Shown piece after piece: positions 7,072 to 13,264 of a stretch of 13,264 bases of DNA (positions are counted from its first letter, which is position 1; the number at the start of each line of letters is the position of its first letter). The notes below the pieces were generated by a model, which worked only from the letters and a program-made list of their open reading frames with translations, made no database searches and had not been told where the DNA came from. The stretch comes from an uncultured bacterium (GTDB lineage: Bacteria; Actinomycetota; Coriobacteriia; Coriobacteriales; Coriobacteriaceae), in the NCBI GenBank assembly GCA_905215765.1, contig CAJMRP010000055.1:1-13264 (forward strand), read 5' to 3'. The position numbers were made by a program, and so were the translations under genes.

Positions 7072-7656
7072 CTACTCCTCGACGGAGTCGATGACAGCCT
7101 CGGCTGCGTCCGCATCCTCGGCCAGCACGCCAGCCTCAGCCTGAGCAACCGCAACCTTTGCGGCAGCCTCGGCAGCCTGGGCCTCCTCGCGGGCGCGATC
7201 TTCGGCCAGCAACTCCTGGTACAGGTCCTCACCCGGCAGCTCCTCGCTGCGAGCGATCTTGCCCAGCACGCCGTTGACGAACGACGCGGACTGATCGGTG
7301 CCATAGGCCTTGGCAAGCTCGACGGCCTCGTTGATCACGATGGCGTCCGAGACCTCCTCGTCGGTGAGGAAGCGCATCTCGTAGACGGCGATACGCAGCA
7401 GGTTGCGGTCGGCACCGGGCATGCGCATAAGATCCCAGTTCTTGGCGACGGCTCGAAGGGCACAATCGATGCGATCGATATGCTCGTAGGCACCGCGGCA
7501 AAGCTCCAGCGCATAGGGGTCGAGGGGGCCCTTCGAAATCAGGAAATCGCCCTCGAGGACGCGCTCGAGCGGGCTGTCCGTGGCCTCGGCCTGGAACAGC
7601 AGCTGCAGCGCCTGACTGCGGGCAAGCGTGCGCCCGCGATAAACCTTAAGGCTCAA
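7072..7656 (-). CDS. nusB: Transcription antitermination factor NusB with long acidic tail
   Basis: NusB binds boxA RNA together with S10 (NusE) to suppress premature termination of rRNA transcripts. The all-helical core (about 8-137) shows RTLARSQALQLLFQAE, the RNLLRIAVYEMRFL region near 84-97 and the C-terminal signature AIVINEAVELAKAYGT through FVNGVLGKIAR. Residues 138-194 form an extra tail very rich in Ala and Glu, with few basic residues, that the family does not normally have. The start codon is TTG: AAGGAG ends 6 nt before it, inside the end of the upstream asp23-family gene, and the protein core needs no earlier start. It sits 3 nt after that upstream stop. Confidence 0.95.
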   Translation of the reverse strand: MSLKVYRGRTLARSQALQLLFQAEATDSPLERVLEGDFLISKGPLDPYALELCRGAYEHIDRIDCALRAVAKNWDLMRMPGADRNLLRIAVYEMRFLTDEEVSDAIVINEAVELAKAYGTDQSASFVNGVLGKIARSEELPGEDLYQELLAEDRAREEAQAAEAAAKVAVAQAEAGVLAEDADAAEAVIDSVEE

Positions 7657-7659
7657 AGG

Positions 7660-8022
7660 TTACTCCTTGGGGAAAACGAGGCCGTCAATGCAAACGTCAA
7701 CGCGCTCGACCTCGACGCCCACCTGAGCATCGATGGCGGCGACCACGGCGGCGCGAACGGCCTCGGCGAGTTTCTTGAACGGATAGCCAAAGAACACCAC
7801 GACACGCACGGTGAGTGCGAGCTTGTCGCCGATGACCTCGGCCTCGACCGCCGGCTCGGAAGCCGGGGCCTTGGACGAGAGCATCATGGAGACAAGGTTG
7901 GTGGCAAGGTCCTTGACGCCAACGGAGGCGATGCCCTCGACATCCGACACGGCGCGCGAGACGATGGCGGTCAGAACATCGGGCGAAATGCCGATGCCGT
8001 CAATCTTGATTTCCTGGGGCAT
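7660..8022 (-). CDS. Asp23/Gls24 family protein
   Basis: This 120-residue protein belongs to the Asp23/Gls24 (DUF322) family, recognisable from the start IKIDGIGISPDVLTAIVSRA, the VEGIASVGVKDL segment, the central VTVRVVVFFGYPF-like strand region (here LTVRVVVFFGYPFKKLAEAV) and the closing VERVDVCIDGLVF. Members range from alkaline-stress proteins to the B. subtilis YqhY protein, encoded beside nusB and linked to control of acetyl-CoA carboxylase. The nusB adjacency here points to the YqhY type, but accB and accC are not next to it. AGGAGG lies 4 nt before the ATG. The exact role is unknown. Confidence 0.85.
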   Translation of the reverse strand: MPQEIKIDGIGISPDVLTAIVSRAVSDVEGIASVGVKDLATNLVSMMLSSKAPASEPAVEAEVIGDKLALTVRVVVFFGYPFKKLAEAVRAAVVAAIDAQVGVEVERVDVCIDGLVFPKE

Positions 8023-8046
8023 GAGTCCTCCTAGAAGAGTTGGTTG

Positions 8047-8610
8047 CTAGACGCGGGAGACGAACTTGCCGTCGCGGGTGTCAACCTTGATGACCTCGCC
8101 CTCGTTGAGGTACATGGGGACCTGGATGACAGCGCCGGTGTCGATCGTGGCCGGCTTGGTGGAACCCTGGACGGTGTCGCCCTTAAAGCCCGGGTCGGTC
8201 TGGACGATGGTGGTCTCGATGAACATCGGCGGGGTCACGCCCATGAGCTCATCGTCGGCAAAGAGCAGCTGGCAGATGTCGTTCTCGCGCAGCCACTTGG
8301 AGTTCTCGCCCACCATGTCCTCGGGAACGGGAACCTGCTCATAGGTCTCATTGTCCATGAAGATGTAGTCAGCGCCATCGTTGTAGAGGTACTGGAACTC
8401 ACGGGTGGTGAGCATAACGCTCTCGAACTTGGTGCCGGCGTTGCAGGTGTTCTCGACGACGCGGCCGCTCTTGATGTCGCGGGTCTTGTAGCGCACAAAC
8501 GCGCCGCCCTTGCCCGGCTTGACATGCTGGAACTCGACGATGGTGTAGACCTTGTCCTTAATGCGGAGACCGAGGCCGTTCTTGAAGTCGGCGGTAGAAA
8601 TGGTAGGCAT
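8047..8610 (-). CDS. efp: Elongation factor P
   Basis: This 187-residue protein enters the ribosomal E site and promotes peptide bond formation at polyproline stretches. Domain I starts MPTISTADFKNGL and has the tip loop HVKPGKGGAF with Lys34, the position modified in E. coli and B. subtilis. The C-terminal OB domain carries the EF-P signature region GDTVQGSTKPATIDTGAVIQ and ends GKFVSRV. I chose the ATG at 8610, preceded by GAAAGG with a 5-nt spacer; an in-frame ATG 11 codons upstream would give an atypical leader peptide. It heads the seven-gene run down to recN. No EF-P modifying enzyme is encoded in the window, so the state of Lys34 cannot be judged. Confidence 0.97.
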   Translation of the reverse strand: MPTISTADFKNGLGLRIKDKVYTIVEFQHVKPGKGGAFVRYKTRDIKSGRVVENTCNAGTKFESVMLTTREFQYLYNDGADYIFMDNETYEQVPVPEDMVGENSKWLRENDICQLLFADDELMGVTPPMFIETTIVQTDPGFKGDTVQGSTKPATIDTGAVIQVPMYLNEGEVIKVDTRDGKFVSRV

Positions 8611-8667
8611 AGCGACCTTTCTTGTTATGGGCAGAACGCACAAGCGTCCAAATTACATACGACCGAA

Positions 8668-8673
8668 ATTATA
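8668..8673 (-). promoter_or_regulatory. Promoter -10 element of efp
   Basis: On the minus strand TATAAT stands about 57 nt before the efp start and downstream of the peptidase terminator, in the only sizeable gap before the seven-gene run. The -35 position is poor (CTGCAG or GCTGCA at 16-17 nt spacing) and lies within a small inverted repeat, TGCAG at 8678-8682 and CTGCA at 8690-8694. Confidence 0.6.
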
Positions 8674-8702
8674 CACTTGCAGACGGCGCCTGCAGCGAGC
8701 GC

Positions 8703-8747
8703 ATAAAAAGAGAACGCGGGGCGCCCGAATTACTCCGGACGCCCCGC
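8703..8747 (-). terminator. Intrinsic terminator of the Xaa-Pro peptidase gene
   Basis: Arms 8736-8747 and 8716-8727 form a 12-bp GC-rich stem with one G-U pair in the minus-strand RNA and an 8-nt loop. It is followed on the minus strand by TTCTCTTTTTAT. It lies 23 nt after the peptidase stop codon. Confidence 0.88.
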
Positions 8748-8769
8748 CCCAAAAATCTATCGAAATGGG

Positions 8770-9900
8770 CTAGCAATCGATGACGTGCAGGTCGTGAGGG
8801 GTCTTGGTGAAGGGCTCGTAGCCGTTCTCGGTGACCACGCCGTAGTCCTCCAGGCGCACGCCGCCCACACCGGGCAGATACACGCCGGGCTCCATGGTGA
8901 TAACCGAGCCGACCTCGATAGTGTTCTTGCTGCGGTTGAAGTTGGGCAGCTCATGGATGTCGATGCCCACGCCGTGGCCCAGGCCATGGTTGTAGTAATC
9001 GCCATAGCCGGCATCGCCGATGATCTTCTTGGAAAGCTTGAAAATGTCGTTGCCCTCGACGCCCGGATGGATGGCGGCGACGCACTCCTCGTGCGTACGG
9101 CGCACGAGCGCGTACAGGTCGAGCTGCTCCTGGGTAGGCTCGCCCATCACGACGGTGCGCGTCATGTCGGAACGATAATCGCAGTAGCCCGCGCCGTAAT
9201 CCATGAGGACGAAGTCGCCCTTCTCGATGACACGGTCACTCGGCACGGCATGCGGGTTGGCGGTGTTGGGGCCGCTCGCCACAATGGAGCCGAAGGCCAG
9301 GCTGTCGGCGCCGTTGGCGAACATAAAGTTCTCGAGCTCGTTGCGAACCTGCTTCTCGGTCATACCGGGCTTAATAAAGCCGAGCATATGCTGGAAGGCG
9401 GCATCGGTGATCGACTGCGCATGGCGCATGAGCTCGATCTCCTCGGCGTCCTTGATGGCGCGCATCTTGCGAATGTCGTCGTGCATCAGCGGCAACATGC
9501 AGGCGACGGAACGGTCCTCCAGACCACGCTGAATACCCTGGTAGAAGTTGATCTGCATGTCGTCCTCGACAGCGCAGACACGGCACTTGTTGGCTGCGAT
9601 CTTGCCGGCGACCCAACCGGGGATGGTGCCCTCGTCCATGTCGTAGACCCAAGGGCTGCCGGCGGGCGTGTTCTCCTCAAAGCTGTTGAGGTAGCGCGAG
9701 TCGGTATGGAACAGGCACTGGTCAGCCGTAATAAACGCCGCGTGCGGGAACTCGAAGGTGTAGTCGAAGACGCCCTTCACGCCCGTGAGCCAACGAAGAT
9801 TGGCCTCGTCGCGTACCACGATAGCGTCGTAGCCGCGCTCGACCATCAGGGCACGGACACGTTCGATACGACCGGCAGGACCGGCAGCAAACTCAGACAT
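8770..9900 (-). CDS. M24 family Xaa-Pro aminopeptidase/dipeptidase
   Basis: This 376-residue two-metal peptidase of the M24 ('pita-bread') fold cleaves peptide bonds involving proline. An N-terminal creatinase-like domain (about 8-145) precedes the catalytic domain. All five metal ligands are present: Asp234 in LMDYGAG, Asp245 in SDMTRT, His309 in [13 protein letters not shown], Glu337 in TMEPGVYL and Glu351 in GGVRLED. AAAGGAA precedes the ATG at 9900. Members next to efp are usually called PepQ or PepP/YqhT; sequence alone does not decide between dipeptidase and aminopeptidase. It lies between the aroB-like gene and efp as in other actinobacteria, but a structured spacer separates it from aroB and a terminator separates it from efp, so it is probably a single-gene transcript. 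Confidence 0.93.
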   Translation of the reverse strand: MSEFAAGPAGRIERVRALMVERGYDAIVVRDEANLRWLTGVKGVFDYTFEFPHAAFITADQCLFHTDSRYLNSFEENTPAGSPWVYDMDEGTIPGWVAGKIAANKCRVCAVEDDMQINFYQGIQRGLEDRSVACMLPLMHDDIRKMRAIKDAEEIELMRHAQSITDAAFQHMLGFIKPGMTEKQVRNELENFMFANGADSLAFGSIVASGPNTANPHAVPSDRVIEKGDFVLMDYGAGYCDYRSDMTRTVVMGEPTQEQLDLYALVRRTHEECVAAIHPGVEGNDIFKLSKKIIGDAGYGDYYNHGLGHGVGIDIHELPNFNRSKNTIEVGSVITMEPGVYLPGVGGVRLEDYGVVTENGYEPFTKTPHDLHVIDC

Positions 9901-9924
9901 GCAGATTCCTTTCTTATTGTCTCA

Positions 9925-9995
9925 AAAAGTGCGGGACGGGTCTCAACCGAACGACGGAATCGCATGCGAACCGCAACCGATTGGAAACCCGTCCC
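9925..9995 (-). promoter_or_regulatory. Structured element before the peptidase gene, attenuator or repeat
   Basis: On the minus strand GGGACGGGT (9995-9987) pairs perfectly with ACCCGTCCC (9941-9933), enclosing 45 nt that contain the 10-nt palindrome TCGCATGCGA (9960-9969) flanked by CGG and CCG. TCGGTTG occurs twice in the enclosed part, 30 nt apart. Five T residues (9929-9925) follow the closing arm, and the ribosome site begins only about 15 nt later. It could be the terminator of the mltG-to-aroB operon, a leader attenuator of the peptidase gene, or a dispersed repeat. Confidence 0.5.
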
Positions 9996-10000
9996 TCAAC

Positions 10001-10026
10001 ATGATACGAAAGACGATGGATGTCAA
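10001..10026 (-). promoter_or_regulatory. Possible promoter of the peptidase gene
   Basis: A consensus -35 hexamer TTGACA lies at 10026-10021, six nt after the aroB-like stop, with TATCAT at 10006-10001. The 14-nt spacer is shorter than usual, which weakens the call. If used, transcription would begin at about 9995, exactly where the structured element starts. Confidence 0.3.
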
Positions 10027-10032
10027 TAAATC

Positions 10033-11142
10033 TTAGAGAAGTTCTTTGCGAGAAGCCAAGTAGGCGTGAGCATGGCGCTCAAGAACCTCGTCCTCAACGC
10101 TCGTTAGACGAATGGCGCCGAGTGCCGCGGGCAGCGGCAACATACTGCGGTTCGAGCGGGCGAACTGCTGCTTGCGGAACTCCTCGATAAACGCGGTGGG
10201 CTCCAGGTCGAAGGCAAGCTCCTCGATACCAAAGTCCTCCAGGCAGTCATCGACCTCAAAAACGTAATCGATATCGAAGTCGCAGGCGTCATGTGCTAGG
10301 CGCGCCTCAAAGCGCATGCCCTCGGACAACAGCTGATAGGCAGGGATCTGCGAAGCGGCATCGCCCAAGCAGGCGCGCAGGGTACGTTCCCCCGTCTTGC
10401 CAAAATCGAGCGCATGACGGGCGCTCGGGTTCGTGGCCATCAGTACGTCCTTGCGGGCAGTCTGAGACCACTGAACGGCATTGACGAGCGCGACCTCCTC
10501 GCCCGTGAGAATCTCGGGGACGGTCTCAGTAAACTGGTTCCAGCGGGACTTGCTGCTCGAAAGCATAGTGCCAACAAGTACCACATAGCCGAGCTTGAGG
10601 TCCTCGGGGTCCGCCTCGCGAACAAGGTCGAGGTCACACACGACCAAGCCCGGCTCGGGACGGAACGCGATAGCGGGAAGTGCATTCGCCGACGAGGCGA
10701 CGAGCGGCTTCATGGTCGTCGCGACCGTGAGCATGGCATCGAACGTCGTCGGCAACAAGGCGCACTCGGTGCGACCGCACCACTGATTGGCACACCAGCA
10801 AACGACCGAGCAGGTCGCCGTATCGCCGACAGCGACAACGAGATCGTCGCAGGTAATGCCGTTAGCCGACAGGGCGCCAAAGACGGCATCGGCATCGGCG
10901 AGAGCCGCGCCATCAGGCGAAACCTCGAGGACGAGCAGCGACACGGCAAAACCGGCGTCGACCAGCGCATGCTCGACGACCTCGCCAAAGCGCTCGGATG
11001 TGGCGCCGTTCCAAACCACCATCGCGCGCTTAGGCTTGCCCACAGCCGAGGCAAACATGCGCGATAGTTCCTCGAACGCGCCCAATCCGACGCGGACATC
11101 GACACTGCGGTTTTGGAAATTGATAAGTTGACGGCGAATCAT
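10033..11142 (-). CDS. aroB: Degenerate 3-dehydroquinate synthase (AroB-like)
   Basis: This 369-residue protein aligns along its length with AroB, which makes 3-dehydroquinate from DAHP in the shikimate pathway. Landmarks kept are LVVAVGD, the PTT of the substrate loop, VVCDLDLV, LDFGKT and the late MLPLPAALGAIRL segment. Key residues are lost by my hand alignment. The NAD motif GGGVxGD is replaced by VGDTATC. In the region matching VDSSVGGK only the Lys appears kept. The zinc Glu of AEVIKYG becomes Val in YVVLVGT. The FGHTxGHAxE histidines become Lys and Arg-type residues, and the last zinc His is replaced near LLSEGM. The frame is intact, so it is not an ordinary pseudogene. I chose the ATG at 11142, which overlaps the aroK stop (ATGA). 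Catalytic activity seems unlikely. A distant sedoheptulose-7-phosphate cyclase-type relative or a non-catalytic role are alternatives. Confidence 0.8.
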   Translation of the reverse strand: MIRRQLINFQNRSVDVRVGLGAFEELSRMFASAVGKPKRAMVVWNGATSERFGEVVEHALVDAGFAVSLLVLEVSPDGAALADADAVFGALSANGITCDDLVVAVGDTATCSVVCWCANQWCGRTECALLPTTFDAMLTVATTMKPLVASSANALPAIAFRPEPGLVVCDLDLVREADPEDLKLGYVVLVGTMLSSSKSRWNQFTETVPEILTGEEVALVNAVQWSQTARKDVLMATNPSARHALDFGKTGERTLRACLGDAASQIPAYQLLSEGMRFEARLAHDACDFDIDYVFEVDDCLEDFGIEELAFDLEPTAFIEEFRKQQFARSNRSMLPLPAALGAIRLTSVEDEVLERHAHAYLASRKELL

Positions 11143-11672
11143 AGCAGTCCACGCTCCAAAAGCATTTCGGCACAAAGGTAGGAAACGTCCTCGAAGGACT
11201 TGTTGCGAATATCAAGGGTAATATCGGCGGCCTGGCGATACAGCGGACGGCGATGCTCAAACAGGCGCGCAGCATGCTCGGGCGAGCGGAAATCGGGCCG
11301 GGTATCGGAGCGGCGAATCTGACGCAACGAGTCCTCAAAGTCGCCTTCGAGGTACACACACGTACCCATCTCGTGCATCAGTTCAATGTTCACCGGCGTC
11401 TCGACGATGCCACCTCCGCACGATACCAGCAGGCTGCGCTCGCTCTGAAGCGAACGGAGTGCCGAGGTCTCGAGCTCGCGAAAACGATCCTCGCCCTCGG
11501 TCTTAAATATCTCGGTCACCGACTTGCCGCATCGACGCACAACCAAACGATCGGTATCGATGAATCGACGCTTGAACATAGTGCCCACATTGCGCGCAAG
11601 CGTCGACTTGCCCGCGCCCAAAAAGCCGATAAAGAAGATATGGTCGCAGCCGTGTTTGATGTGCTGAGACAT
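11139..11672 (-). CDS. aroK: Shikimate kinase
   Basis: This 177-residue P-loop kinase phosphorylates shikimate at the 3-hydroxyl. It has Walker A GFLGAGKST at 16-24, the shikimate-binding DTD at 39-41, FRELE at 64-68, Walker B-type CGGG at 85-88, a lid region around RPDFRS (125-130) and RRPLYRQAAD at 141-150. All expected active-site residues appear present, unlike its neighbour. It starts 8 nt after the yqeG stop and its stop overlaps the aroB-like start by 4 nt. Confidence 0.94.
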   Translation of the reverse strand: MSQHIKHGCDHIFFIGFLGAGKSTLARNVGTMFKRRFIDTDRLVVRRCGKSVTEIFKTEGEDRFRELETSALRSLQSERSLLVSCGGGIVETPVNIELMHEMGTCVYLEGDFEDSLRQIRRSDTRPDFRSPEHAARLFEHRRPLYRQAADITLDIRNKSFEDVSYLCAEMLLERGLL

Positions 11673-11680
11673 GGCGAAAC

Positions 11681-12178
11681 CTATTCCTCGCAGGGAAGGT
11701 CGCGCAGGGCCCGGCGCTCAAAGATGCGGAAGATCTGCGTGTACCACAGGTCCTGGGTTGCCTGCGGCTTGACCAGAATAGTGTCAACGCCGGCAAAGTT
11801 TCCGCTCCATACGTCGGTGTACAGCTGGTCACCGATCAGTACGGACTCGTCGGCCGTGGCGCCCAGACGCTTAAGACCGGCCTTCAGGGCAAACGGGGCG
11901 GGCTTCATGGCGTGGCTGATGGCCTCGAGCCCCAGCTCGCGCGCCGACGCCATAACCTGGTCGCGATGCCAGTTGTTGGACACCATGCACAGCTTAAAGC
12001 CCTTAGCATGGGCGGCCTCGAGCCAGGCGGAGACCGCAGCGGGTACCTGCTCGGTATCACGCGGCACCAGGGTGTTGTCGCGGTCGAGCAGAATGGCGCG
12101 CTTACCGTCGGCCCAGAGGGTATCGAGGTCGATGCGATCGACCGAGGCAACATATCGTTTGGGGCTAAAAATCCTCAT
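11681..12178 (-). CDS. YqeG-family HAD phosphatase
   Basis: This 165-residue protein is a HAD-superfamily subclass IIIA phosphatase of the YqeG type. Motif I is LLDRDNTLV (Asp32, Asp34), motif II MVSNN near 65-69, motif III Lys92 in KPAPFAL, and motif IV GDQLYTDVWSGN from 116. The ATG at 12178 follows the mltG stop by 2 nt with GGAA-type pairing upstream; a TTG 12 nt earlier would overlap mltG. In Firmicutes yqeG adjoins yqeH and aroE, and here it occupies the place where actinobacteria carry aroE and aroC. The physiological substrate is unknown. Confidence 0.9.
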   Translation of the reverse strand: MRIFSPKRYVASVDRIDLDTLWADGKRAILLDRDNTLVPRDTEQVPAAVSAWLEAAHAKGFKLCMVSNNWHRDQVMASARELGLEAISHAMKPAPFALKAGLKRLGATADESVLIGDQLYTDVWSGNFAGVDTILVKPQATQDLWYTQIFRIFERRALRDLPCEE

Positions 12179-12180
12179 AA

Positions 12181-13264
12181 TCAATTCCAAGACTGTTGAT
12201 GCTCTTCGTAGGTCTTCGAGAAATACTCCTCGTCCTGCGAAATGTAGAAATACAGGTCGTCGGAGTCGGTCGGCTCAAGGGTGGCCTTGAGCGCCTCGAG
12301 CGACGGAGAGCAAATGGGCGTGGGCGGCAGGCCCTCGTGCTTATAGGTGTTATACGGGCTATCGCTCTGCAGGTCGTCGGCGGTAACCTCGCCGCCGGTG
12401 ACGTACATCATAGTCGCGTCGCTATTGAGGTAGCGCAGGCCGTCGAGCTTGCCCGCCAGACGGTTGTAGAAGACTGAGGCCACATGCGCGCGCTGGTCGG
12501 CGTTGAGGCCCTCGCGCTCGACGATCGAGGCAAGGTTAACGATGTCGTAATCGGACATCTCCACGCCATAGCGCTCCTTGATCTTGGCTTCGCAGCTGGC
12601 AAAGTCAAGCGACTTATACTCGGCGTTGAACTGGTCAAGCATGGCGCGAATCACATCATCGGCGCTTGGGTCCTTACCAAGCGAATACGTCTTGGGGAAC
12701 AGGAAACCCTCGAGCGAATCGTTCGCGGCGTCTTTAAGGAAAGCGTAATCATTCACATAATTGCTCGCCTTAGCCTGGTTAAGGAAGTCCTCCTTAGAAA
12801 TACTGTCGTACGCCTTGGCCACGCGGTCGGCGACCTGGTCAACCGTCAGGCCCTCTGGGATAGTCAGCGCATCGGAGCCCGCATTGGGGCCTTCCATGAG
12901 CTGCTGAACGACCTTGGTCGCGTCCATGAGCGTGGTGAACGAGTAGGTACCAGGCTTAAGCGACATGTCGGCGTTGAGCTTTTTGACCGCCGCGTAATAA
13001 TCCTTGGGATCTTCGACGATATGGTTCTCAGAGAGAATCGAAGCGATGCTGTCACCCGAGGCACCATCGGGAATCGTGATAGTAACCTGCTGGCCTGCAA
13101 CGACTTTCGCATCCTCACCGCCAAAGAAGCCCTTGACGGCCGGCACGACAAAGAAAACGATCGCGACAAGCGCAAGCACGGCGACGACGCCACCGATAAT
13201 CATAGGCACCGGGGAGCTTTTCTTTTGGGCACCACGGCGAGCGCGCGTGTTATAGCTCGAGCGC
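12181..13264 (-). CDS. mltG: Endolytic transglycosylase MltG (5' end beyond window)
   Basis: MltG is an inner-membrane lytic transglycosylase that cuts nascent peptidoglycan and is thought to end glycan strand growth. The frame is open to the right edge, so the start is outside the window. The visible N-terminus is basic (TRARRGAQKK), followed by one transmembrane helix (MIIGGVVAVLALVAIVFFVV) and an external LysM-like part (VAGQQVTITIPDG onward). The YceG/MltG domain has IPEGLTVDQVADRVAKA, LEGFLFPKTYSL, SIVEREG (the Glu corresponding to the catalytic residue), ASVFYNRL and DSPYNTYKHEGLPPTPI. NSDATMMY replaces the more usual SDPTVIY. A GTG at 13209 could initiate but would remove the basic segment. 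The gene heads the yqeG-aroK-aroB run. Confidence 0.94.
   Translation of the reverse strand, partial: RSSYNTRARRGAQKKSSPVPMIIGGVVAVLALVAIVFFVVPAVKGFFGGEDAKVVAGQQVTITIPDGASGDSIASILSENHIVEDPKDYYAAVKKLNADMSLKPGTYSFTTLMDATKVVQQLMEGPNAGSDALTIPEGLTVDQVADRVAKAYDSISKEDFLNQAKASNYVNDYAFLKDAANDSLEGFLFPKTYSLGKDPSADDVIRAMLDQFNAEYKSLDFASCEAKIKERYGVEMSDYDIVNLASIVEREGLNADQRAHVASVFYNRLAGKLDGLRYLNSDATMMYVTGGEVTADDLQSDSPYNTYKHEGLPPTPICSPSLEALKATLEPTDSDDLYFYISQDEEYFSKTYEEHQQSWN

Noticed and set aside
8047..8610. Idea that the EF-P Lys34 loop reveals a particular modification pathway
   Set aside because: The loop PGKGGAF is compatible with several systems or with no modification; modifying enzymes are not encoded here.
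11253..12290. Plus-strand open frame of 345 codons across aroK, yqeG and mltG
   Set aside because: It spans three well-supported minus-strand genes and shows no protein family features.

Overview
The window looks like chromosomal DNA from a high-GC actinobacterium, most likely the class Coriobacteriia and plausibly Collinsella. This is inferred from protein style, GC content and gene order, not from a database match. The order mltG - aroK - aroB - pepQ-type peptidase - efp - nusB is the actinobacterial one (Mycobacterium has it with aroE, aroC and aroQ interspersed). The order tlyA - nadK - recN is also actinobacterial. The Asp23, NusB, XseB, TlyA and RecN neighbours are shared with Firmicutes.

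Left part (1-3500). An edge segment with no confident gene is followed by a near-perfect 25-bp inverted repeat (168-240) and a terminator. Next comes a single-polypeptide fructose-family PTS permease (EIIB-EIIC-EIIA, minus strand) facing a divergent MurR/RpiR-family regulator (plus strand). The shared intergenic region carries nested TGAAAG/CTTTCA symmetry that is a good operator candidate. A hairpin separates the convergent rpiR-type and recN genes.

Middle part (3516-8760, all minus strand). A tight run is transcribed right to left: efp, asp23-family gene, nusB, xseB, tlyA, nadK, recN. Gaps are 2-26 nt, with 4-nt and 11-nt overlaps at tlyA/nadK and nadK/recN. It has its own TATAAT-type promoter just downstream of the terminator that closes the peptidase gene. 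Its products serve translation (EF-P), rRNA transcription antitermination (NusB), ribosome methylation (TlyA), NADP supply (NadK) and DNA repair (XseB, RecN).

Right part (8770-13264, all minus strand). mltG (5' end cut by the window edge), yqeG, aroK and an aroB-like gene form an overlapping or near-overlapping operon. A 132-bp spacer with an unusual structured element separates it from an M24 Xaa-Pro peptidase. The aroB-like product keeps the family's overall fold landmarks but has lost the NAD-binding glycine motif and all three zinc ligands. aroE, aroC and aroQ, usual members of this cluster, are absent here, so the locus looks like an eroded or repurposed shikimate cluster.

I saw no CRISPR array, tRNA, rRNA, insertion sequence or phage gene. 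The most unusual signals are the degenerate AroB, the three GGGAC-containing hairpin elements, xseB without xseA, and the long acidic tail on NusB.
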